Shown here piece by piece: positions 15,347 to 20,775 of a stretch of DNA of 20,775 nucleotides. Position 1 is the first letter of the stretch. The number at the start of each line of letters is the position of its first letter. The translations under genes were made by a program, and so were the position numbers. The notes under the pieces are model-generated. The model was not told the origin of the DNA. It was given only the letters and a program-made list of their open reading frames with translations, and searched no databases. The stretch is from Legionellales bacterium (lineage in GTDB: Bacteria; Pseudomonadota; Gammaproteobacteria; Legionellales; Legionellaceae): NCBI GenBank assembly GCA_003489505.1, contig DNMA01000191.1:1-20775 (forward strand). Reading direction: 5' to 3'.

Positions 15347-16256
15347 ACAAAATGGCTCAGCTCTTATCAGCGCCCTACTCTTGGTTTTAGTCATCGCCAG
15401 CTTAACCACAGCATGGATTAGTCAAACTCATTTTCACATTCGATTTCAGCGCCAAGTCAATGAAAATAGTCAAGCCCGAATGCTCTCGGAAGCTGCCAAA
15501 ATATGGACGGTAGAAGTTCTCAAACAAAAAACATTTCATCAAACCCAGCCAGTCATCGCAAAAATGCCATCCCAAAACATCCCTTTACCACCCAAATGGC
15601 AAATACAGGCAGAATTAACAGATGCTCAAGCCAAAATTAATCTCAATACCATTACTGAGCAAAGTCTTCGTTTAAGTTTTTACATGCTCATGAAAGAAGT
15701 TCTCAAAGATGAACCGAATGTTAGTTTAGATGATATTTATTACGCCACCACCAGTTGGATTGACCCTAATATCTTCCGAAGTCGCTTTGGGCAATATCAA
15801 AATCAATATGCTAAAGCGAGCCCCCCCTATCAAGCAGGCGGCCAACCCATGCAAACACTTGAAGAGTTTTATTCAGTTTATGGCGTCACACCTAGAATTT
15901 ATCAAAAACTAAAGCCCTATATCACCGTCATTCCTGAAAGTGTACCCATTAATCTCAATACCTGTGATGAAAAAATTATTAAAAGTTTAAGGCCAGGACT
16001 GAAAGACGCTCAGGTCAAAAGAATTTTATTTGCCAGAGGTGATAGAGGTTTTCGAACCATTAATGAATTATTTGCAGTTTTAGAAGAATTTAAAATCCCA
16101 GTACAAAATGTCACGACCAGAAGCCAATATTTTTGGTTAGAAGTCAAAGTGACCTCTCCCAGCCATCACCGATGGGTTTCAAAATACTTAGTCTACCGAC
16201 GTTTAGTTGATAAGACTAAAAACACTAAAGTGATTATTTTACAACATGGAAATTAA
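15327..16256 (+). CDS. gspK: Pseudopilus tip protein GspK
   Basis: The ATG at 15327 overlaps the gspJ end by 20 bases and gives 309 residues. The leader MKYKHNKQNG is followed by SALISALLLVLVIASL. The absence of Glu at mature position 5 is normal for GspK, the pilus tip subunit. The large globular domain has the family features AKINLNTI, a middle insertion (TSWIDPNIFRSRFGQYQ..) and the C-terminal helix-hairpin-helix-like VPINLNTCDEKIIKSLRPGL. It caps the pseudopilus with GspI and GspJ. It is the last gene of the operon, and the terminator at 16375-16404 closes the unit. GspL, GspM and GspC are not in the window. Confidence 0.94.
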   Translation: MKYKHNKQNGSALISALLLVLVIASLTTAWISQTHFHIRFQRQVNENSQARMLSEAAKIWTVEVLKQKTFHQTQPVIAKMPSQNIPLPPKWQIQAELTDAQAKINLNTITEQSLRLSFYMLMKEVLKDEPNVSLDDIYYATTSWIDPNIFRSRFGQYQNQYAKASPPYQAGGQPMQTLEEFYSVYGVTPRIYQKLKPYITVIPESVPINLNTCDEKIIKSLRPGLKDAQVKRILFARGDRGFRTINELFAVLEEFKIPVQNVTTRSQYFWLEVKVTSPSHHRWVSKYLVYRRLVDKTKNTKVIILQHGN

Positions 16257-16316
16257 AATATTTTTATCGGCTTCCATGGTTTACCAGGAATAAGATAAAC
16301 TATTTATAAATTGCTG

Positions 16317-16338
16317 TCCCCCCGCGAAAAGCGAGGGA
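16317..16338. repeat. GC-rich imperfect hairpin downstream of gspK
   Basis: CCCCCGC / GCGAGGG pair with one C/A mismatch around GAAAA. It stands out in AT-rich surroundings. It could be a REP-like remnant, or an RNA hairpin protecting the gspK 3' end. There is no T-run after it. A single copy is present in the window. Confidence 0.4.
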
Positions 16339-16374
16339 ATTAGAAATTTTGGGGTGATTCAATAATTCTACTAT

Positions 16375-16404
16375 AAAAAAAACCGATGTATGACATCGGT
16401 TTTT
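16375..16404. terminator. Bidirectional intrinsic terminator between gspK and mltA
   Basis: AAAAACCGATG and CATCGGTTTTT form a perfect 11 bp stem with a five-base loop, flanked by A-run and T-run. It serves the convergent gsp operon and mltA. Confidence 0.92.
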
Positions 16405-16420
16405 CTAACAAATATGACGC

Positions 16421-17560
16421 TTAAGCGGTGACATGTCTTGGTAATAATAACCAGTAATCACCGGGCTCACTCATGAGACTTGCAATTTTTGTGGCTTTTT
16501 CACCAGCGCCCCAGTAAATATCACCACGAATGGGGCCTTTGATGGCTCCACCTGTATCTTGAGCAATCATAATTCGACTCATAGGTTTCAAATCACCACT
16601 GGTATTCACCGGTCGCTTAGTATTTAATAACAAGGGCAATCCCATTGGAATATAACGTCTATCGACAGCCATAGAATACTTTGGCGTTAAAACAGACAAT
16701 TGTGCACCACTGAAATCACTATCGCCAAACTTAGAGAAATACACATAAGAGGGATTTCTTGCAACAAACGACTGAATTCTTTCAGGATGTTTTGAAAAGT
16801 ATTGTCGAATATTTTCTGTCGATGCTTTTGCCCGACTTAAAATACGTGAATCAATTACCATCTGAGCAATAGACTTATAACGATGTCCATTTTCATTGTC
16901 ATAACCGACAAAACATTTTTTACCATCGCCTAAATCAATCACACCCGAGCCTTCAATCTCTAAGGCCATGGCATCAATCGGATTTTTTAACCAAGCAATG
17001 ACTTTGGCTTTGCCAGCTAAAGCGCCTCGATAAATCTCAGCACGAGAATAGGCTTTAATGCCATGCTTAGGCGTTTCGTATAAAGGTGTTTTATACGTAG
17101 AAGTACGCGTTAAACTTCCTTTAAATACTGGAGAATAATAACCGGTAAATTTACCCGAGTGGGTATTTCGCCAATGATAAGGCTGGAAATAATCTTCAAA
17201 AAAGCCTTTGGCTTCTTCTTCTGTTGGCTCTGGTAAATCTTTTGCTACTTTACAAATCGGTAACCAGTCTTTCACCTTTAAAGAAACCATTCGACTACCT
17301 ACTGAGGTATTTGGATTCATCTTTTCCCAAACATCACAAGAGTTTTGAAATGCTTCTAAAGATTTCACAACATCAGCTTCAGACCACTGGGGTAGCGCAT
17401 CAAAATCCATGGGTTTTAAATGACTAGCCGATACGGTGACAGGCGATTTAACAAAATTATTTCTATCGCGACGAGGTTTTTTGTGCACAACAGGCAACAT
17501 TAATAAAACGGATACGACTGCAAATACAACGGTTATATTTAACTTTGAAAATTTCTTCAT
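16421..17560 (-). CDS. mltA: Membrane-bound lytic murein transglycosylase A (MltA)
   Basis: 379 residues. MltA cleaves the glycan strand between MurNAc and GlcNAc, forming 1,6-anhydroMurNAc. The N-terminal MltA domain shows FTGYYSPVFKGS (138-149) and the Y-TPLYETP region, and the C-terminal 3D domain has AQDTGGAIKGPIRGD with D335 and the catalytic-type D347, equivalent to D297 and D308 of E. coli MltA. Unlike the E. coli lipoprotein, the N-terminus (KKFSKLNITVVFAVVSVLLMLP) has no cysteine near the hydrophobic segment, so it is either anchored in the inner membrane or released to the periplasm. A GGAGAG ribosome site and an extended -10 promoter precede it. Confidence 0.94.
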   Translation of the reverse strand: MKKFSKLNITVVFAVVSVLLMLPVVHKKPRRDRNNFVKSPVTVSASHLKPMDFDALPQWSEADVVKSLEAFQNSCDVWEKMNPNTSVGSRMVSLKVKDWLPICKVAKDLPEPTEEEAKGFFEDYFQPYHWRNTHSGKFTGYYSPVFKGSLTRTSTYKTPLYETPKHGIKAYSRAEIYRGALAGKAKVIAWLKNPIDAMALEIEGSGVIDLGDGKKCFVGYDNENGHRYKSIAQMVIDSRILSRAKASTENIRQYFSKHPERIQSFVARNPSYVYFSKFGDSDFSGAQLSVLTPKYSMAVDRRYIPMGLPLLLNTKRPVNTSGDLKPMSRIMIAQDTGGAIKGPIRGDIYWGAGEKATKIASLMSEPGDYWLLLPRHVTA

Positions 17561-17591
17561 GGACTCTCCATTTCAAAAAATTTAAAGCAGT

Positions 17592-17621
17592 ATTATATCA
17601 TAAAACCACATAAATGCCCAA
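17592..17621 (-). promoter_or_regulatory. Extended -10 promoter of mltA
   Basis: Minus strand: TTGGGC (-35, weak), an 18-base spacer, then a perfect TATAAT preceded by TGA, the extended -10 form. The leader is about 25 bases long. Confidence 0.65.
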
Positions 17622-17670
17622 TTTTTGACTATATTAATCAAGTAAAGAGCTGAAAACGGGTGTTTGAACT

Positions 17671-17699
17671 TTGGCAGTGGGCTTATTTTCATGTACACT
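17671..17699 (+). promoter_or_regulatory. Candidate sigma70 promoter of the gamma-glutamylcyclotransferase-like gene
   Basis: TTGGCA (-35, five of six), a 17-base spacer, then TACACT (-10, four of six). The predicted start near 17706 is about 20 bases before the ATG pair at 17726/17729, and it argues against the earlier in-frame start at 17660. Confidence 0.5.
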
Positions 17700-17725
17700 T
17701 AAAAAACAAAATCACAGTATATAAA

Positions 17726-18295
17726 ATGATGAAAAAAATCTTCCTTATCATGGTCTTGATGACTTTGGGAACAGCTATAGCGGAGGCTTCATGCCATCCA
17801 CTTCCTAATTTATTTCAACAACAAATGATTATTGGCTACGGTTCATTAATGCATGAGCAGTCTAAAAGAGAAACCTCCTCGGATGTATCAAATAATCATC
17901 CTTTATTTCTTAAATCCTATGAAAGACGCTGGAACTATCAAACCCAAAAAAACACATATCTTGGAATCAAAGCAAACCCTAAAAGTACAATATCAGCAGC
18001 TTATTTTAAGGTCTCGCACTGGAGCTTATATTTGTATGACCTTCGTGAAAAAAACTATTGCCGAGTTTTAGTCCATACCCAAAATCTGATTCCACTTTCA
18101 AAACAACAATCTTTTCCCAAAGGACAATACTGGGTCTATATCCCCCAATATCCTTCTGAAGAAAGCTTAAGAATTCCGCCCTATTATCTTGAATATTACG
18201 TAAAAGGATGTAAAAAAATCTCACAAGATTATCAAAATCCTTTATTTTTTCGATCATGTTTAAAAATAATTCCAAAAAAATCTAGAAATCTATAA
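17726..18295 (+). CDS. Exported gamma-glutamylcyclotransferase-fold protein
   Basis: 189 residues from the ATG at 17726. A signal peptide occupies about residues 1-21 (MMKK, hydrophobic core, AEA cleavage before SC). The mature protein begins with the cyclotransferase-fold loop MIIGYGSLM (34-42), has the strand SAAYFKV and then LYDLREKNYCRV, where E108 sits at the position of the catalytic glutamate of gamma-glutamylcyclotransferases. These enzymes turn gamma-glutamyl peptides into 5-oxoproline and are normally cytosolic; export to the periplasm is unusual, so the substrate may differ (for example glutathione or peptidoglycan-type peptides, which is speculation). Four Cys in the mature part could form disulfides. 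A longer start at 17660 lies upstream of the promoter and adds residues that spoil the signal peptide. Confidence 0.72.
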   Translation: MMKKIFLIMVLMTLGTAIAEASCHPLPNLFQQQMIIGYGSLMHEQSKRETSSDVSNNHPLFLKSYERRWNYQTQKNTYLGIKANPKSTISAAYFKVSHWSLYLYDLREKNYCRVLVHTQNLIPLSKQQSFPKGQYWVYIPQYPSEESLRIPPYYLEYYVKGCKKISQDYQNPLFFRSCLKIIPKKSRNL

Positions 18296-18328
18296 AAAGA
18301 TAGCGATATACTGGCAAAAGTACTTATC

Positions 18329-18334
18329 TATAAT
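18329..18334 (+). promoter_or_regulatory. Candidate -10 box of the Kdo hydroxylase gene
   Basis: A perfect TATAAT 19 bases before the ATG at 18354, within the 58-base gap after the previous gene. No good -35 box is seen at normal spacing, so the gene may also be read from the upstream promoter. Confidence 0.3.
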
Positions 18335-18353
18335 TTATTGACGAGAACTTGCC

Positions 18354-19232
18354 ATGGACAGCACAAAGCTATTTGAAATCAAAAAATTACACAATATCTC
18401 TTCAAAAGAATCAATGAGAGCTTTAGAGGAGGGACAAATCATTTTCCTGCCACAGGATGGTTTTGTTCTCGAAAGCCAGGAATTTAGTATTCTGAATGAA
18501 AGAATCCTAGCACCCAAAGAGAAAAATATCAGCTACCACCCTGTTCGTAAAAATTTATCAGGCATTCATAAAGACTTTCAAAAAACGCCTTTGAATGAAT
18601 ACACTTTACAAATGATGCAAAGATTTAACGAGTATGCATTCGGCCTAGTGAAATCTCTTTTTCCAGATTATGCTTCTTCCATTCAACAAGGTCGAACGAG
18701 TTTCAGACCCGCTGAAATTAAAGACCGACCCACATCTGTTTTAAAAGACGACACTCGCTTACATGTTGATGCTTTTTCTTCAACACCTGTCAAAGGCCAG
18801 CGTATTTTAAGAGTTTTCTCAAACGTCAATCCGCATCACAAATCCAGAGTCTGGCAAGTGGGTGAACCTTTTGACAAAGTCTTAGAAAAGTTCCATCCCC
18901 GTTTTGAACCCTACAAAGCATTCAAGGCACATTTGATGAATACCTTTGGTTTAACCAAAAGCAAAAGAACTGCTTATGATCATTTTATGTTACAACTTCA
19001 TGATCAAATGAAATATGATGAAAACTACCAAGAAAATGTAGAAAAAATAACCATTGAGTTTCCCAGTGAAAGCACCTGGATTGTATTTACCGACCAAGTC
19101 TCCCACGCGGCACTAAGCGGCCAACATCTACTTGAACAAACCTTTTATGTACCTGTTAGTGCGATGCGAGAAAAGGATATCTCCCCTCTTCATCGACTAC
19201 AAAAAATTCTACCGCAACAGAAAATGATATAA
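18354..19232 (+). CDS. kdoO: Kdo hydroxylase (Fe(II)/2-oxoglutarate-dependent), KdoO-like
   Basis: 292 residues resembling KdoO of Burkholderia, Yersinia and Legionella-type bacteria. KdoO hydroxylates the 3-deoxy-D-manno-octulosonate of the LPS inner core, turning Kdo into Ko; the enzyme acts on Kdo-lipid A at the inner membrane and uses O2, Fe(II) and 2-oxoglutarate. The iron triad is visible as HVD (H137, D139) in DTRLHVDAFSSTP and a distal His in QVSHAALSGQH (H251). The RILRVFSNVNP strand lies between. No signal peptide or membrane segment. The ribosome site (GACGAGAA) is weak. The 3' end overlaps convergent tilS by 24 bases. Together with the GnnA-like/lpxB pair, it implies a specialised LPS. 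Confidence 0.85.
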   Translation: MDSTKLFEIKKLHNISSKESMRALEEGQIIFLPQDGFVLESQEFSILNERILAPKEKNISYHPVRKNLSGIHKDFQKTPLNEYTLQMMQRFNEYAFGLVKSLFPDYASSIQQGRTSFRPAEIKDRPTSVLKDDTRLHVDAFSSTPVKGQRILRVFSNVNPHHKSRVWQVGEPFDKVLEKFHPRFEPYKAFKAHLMNTFGLTKSKRTAYDHFMLQLHDQMKYDENYQENVEKITIEFPSESTWIVFTDQVSHAALSGQHLLEQTFYVPVSAMREKDISPLHRLQKILPQQKMI

Positions 19233-20444
19233 ATCAGAGCCACCCTCTTGAAGGGTGGCAAAGCCCGCCACCGCTTTTAACTCACCATTGACATAGATTA
19301 AAGGCACTTTTTGTCTTAAAAAAGGAGGCACACCCCATTCCTGAAATAATTTCTTTAAACTGTGGTGATGGCCTTTCCAAAAAAACTTTTCCCCGCCCTG
19401 GCGATAACGAATTTCAACCTTATCCGCTGAAGAAATACTTACACCTTCTGATGATTTTTCAGCATAAACGCCATGCAAATCTTTAGGAAACTCATCCCAA
19501 ACGCTATCGAAGAAGTGCTTATCATCTTTTTCAAGATACAAGACTTTGCGATAAACCATGATAAAGGCCCCATCCCAATGAATTTGCGCTTGATGGTCTG
19601 GTCTTTTAGGAAAAAGTAATTGTTCATAAATGGCTTGAATAATATTTCGATTCGGAAGCCGCAAACCATGCCAACGAAACCATTTCCGAATCATTAAGGC
19701 TTTTGTAAAATCATCAACGGCCAACAAATCATCCACCAAAAGATGGGGAGATTGAATTTCAATATGTTGATTCAAATAATGAGATACCTCCTGACAGGAG
19801 GCTATCGTATGTGACAAAGTTTCGCGATAGTTATGCCATTTGCTCGCAATCAAAGGCAAAACCTCTTGTCTTAAAAAGTTTCGAGAAAAATCAGTATTTT
19901 GATTGCTTTCATCTTCAATCCATGACCATTGATGGTATTTTGCAAAGGCTAAAATCTCTTGTCTTGGAATCGATAAAAAAGGCCGAATGATTGTATAGTG
20001 TTTTTTGGGATAAACCACAGGCATCGCAGATAAACCATCGATACCCGTGCCTCTTAATGCATGTAAAAAAAACGTTTCAATCTGGTCGTCTAGATGATGA
20101 GCCAATACTAAAGCATCCCCCTCACTCAGTTTTTTTTCAAAAACCGCATAGCGTGCAAGCCGTGCTTGCTCCTCAAGATTAGACCGCGTTTTTAAACAAA
20201 CTTTCTCTGTCTCAAAAGCAATGCCTAAATACTGACATAAATGCTGACAAAAGTGCTGCCAGTCATTGGCATGAGGACTTAAGCCATGATGAATATGAAT
20301 TGCTGAAATTTTGATTTTGAGTGCTGGATATTGACAAAGAAGTTGCAATAAGACCACTGAATCTAGACCACCACTTAAACCTATCCAAATCTTTGGAAAG
20401 GTTTCTAAGTGTTGAATCAATTTGGAATCTAGAGTCAGTTGCAT
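19209..20444 (-). CDS. tilS: tRNA(Ile)-lysidine synthase TilS
   Basis: 411 residues, near the E. coli length. TilS attaches lysine to C34 of the CAU-anticodon tRNA(Ile), which switches it from Met to Ile decoding; it is essential. The N-type ATP-pyrophosphatase P-loop is SGGLDS (24-29). The substrate domain includes AIHIHHGLSPHANDW and VLAHHLDDQIETFFLHALRGTG, and the C-terminal TilS_C domain ends with KLFQEWGVPPFLRQKVPLIY. It starts two bases after the accA stop (TAA-AC-ATG) without a strong ribosome site, which suggests translational coupling to accA. Its last 24 bases overlap the convergent kdoO gene. Confidence 0.97.
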   Translation of the reverse strand: MQLTLDSKLIQHLETFPKIWIGLSGGLDSVVLLQLLCQYPALKIKISAIHIHHGLSPHANDWQHFCQHLCQYLGIAFETEKVCLKTRSNLEEQARLARYAVFEKKLSEGDALVLAHHLDDQIETFFLHALRGTGIDGLSAMPVVYPKKHYTIIRPFLSIPRQEILAFAKYHQWSWIEDESNQNTDFSRNFLRQEVLPLIASKWHNYRETLSHTIASCQEVSHYLNQHIEIQSPHLLVDDLLAVDDFTKALMIRKWFRWHGLRLPNRNIIQAIYEQLLFPKRPDHQAQIHWDGAFIMVYRKVLYLEKDDKHFFDSVWDEFPKDLHGVYAEKSSEGVSISSADKVEIRYRQGGEKFFWKGHHHSLKKLFQEWGVPPFLRQKVPLIYVNGELKAVAGFATLQEGGSDLYHFLLR

Positions 20445-20446
20445 GT

Positions 20447-20775
20447 TTATTTGCTAGGATAAGCGCCCATAGCCATCCATTTTTGATAGCGACGGTTAAT
20501 CAGCTCTTGTGTGGGTAATGCTTGTAATTTACGTAATTCATCGCGGATAGTTTGGGCAATATCTGCAGACATACCAGATAAATCACGATGCGCACCACCT
20601 AAAGGCTCAGGTAAAACTGCATCAACTAATTCATGCGCGACCACTTTATCAGCCGTCACACCCATAGCAGCTGCAGCATCCGGGGCTTTTGAGGCATCCT
20701 TCCATAAAATAGAGGCACAACCCTCAGGCGAAATCACAGAATAAATTGAATATTGCAACATCAACACATAATCAC
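20447..20775 (-). CDS. accA: Acetyl-CoA carboxylase carboxyltransferase subunit alpha (3' part)
   Basis: The C-terminal part (about 109 codons) of AccA; the gene runs off the right edge. AccA and AccD form the carboxyltransferase that moves CO2 from biotin-BCCP to acetyl-CoA to give malonyl-CoA, the first step of fatty acid synthesis. Diagnostic are [28 protein letters not shown], the EPLGGAHRD block and the closing [10 protein letters not shown]. It is upstream of and coupled to tilS, an arrangement found in many gammaproteobacteria. Confidence 0.96.
   Translation of the reverse strand, partial: DYVLMLQYSIYSVISPEGCASILWKDASKAPDAAAAMGVTADKVVAHELVDAVLPEPLGGAHRDLSGMSADIAQTIRDELRKLQALPTQELINRRYQKWMAMGAYPSK

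Noticed and set aside
16317..16338. CRISPR repeat
   Set aside because: Only one copy is present and there are no spaced repeats around it.
17660..17725. Longer N-terminus for the cyclotransferase-like protein
   Set aside because: It would begin upstream of the predicted promoter and bury the signal peptide behind 22 unrelated residues.

Overview
This window is an AT-rich stretch of a gammaproteobacterial chromosome. The gene set points to the Legionellales (Legionella/Coxiella/Berkiella-like bacteria). The clues are a GnnA-type oxidoreductase overlapping lpxB, a Kdo hydroxylase, a type II secretion operon that begins at gspF without gspD/E (as in Legionella lspFGHIJK), a typical Fis, and accA next to tilS. 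The taxonomic call is an inference from family knowledge, because no rRNA or other phylogenetic marker was compared.

Layout. (1) 3-3821, + strand: the 3' part of a very large protein with two midasin/dynein-type AAA+ modules. It is cut by the window edge, and its GC content falls within the gene. (2) 3987-6066, - strand: a GnnA-like oxidoreductase and lpxB overlap by 8 bp and form a lipid A unit. (3) 6127-8012, - strand: four exported proteins, two small and very cysteine-rich, one with a single cysteine pair, and one outer-membrane beta-barrel. (4) 8143-8451, - strand: fis with its own terminator, then a small + strand membrane or secreted ORF. (5) 8935-12341, - strand: htpG with a heat-shock-like promoter, and glnA with a strong sigma70 promoter. 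Both end in clear intrinsic terminators. (6) 12342-12776: a non-coding gap with divergent promoters and an apparently orphan leftward terminator that may end a small RNA. (7) 12777-16256, + strand: gspF-gspG-gspI-gspJ-gspK, with overlapping genes and no gspH. (8) 16421-17560, - strand: mltA. (9) 17726-19232, + strand: an exported gamma-glutamylcyclotransferase-fold protein, then a Kdo hydroxylase. (10) 19209-20775, - strand: tilS and the 3' end of accA.

Much of the window concerns the cell envelope. The gnnA-like/lpxB pair would build the lipid A disaccharide, probably with a 2,3-diamino sugar. KdoO would hydroxylate the inner-core Kdo, MltA cuts peptidoglycan, and the Gsp pseudopilins and GspF belong to an exporter that crosses the outer membrane. 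The exported cysteine-rich proteins are the least familiar content. HtpG, GlnA, Fis, TilS and AccA are ordinary housekeeping genes.

Most noteworthy: the tandem AAA+ protein with unrecognised N- and C-terminal regions and an internal composition change; the exported cysteine-rich/beta-barrel cluster; the candidate small RNA upstream of glnA; and the T2SS pseudopilin operon without gspH, whose GspG lacks the usual Asp-rich calcium loop.
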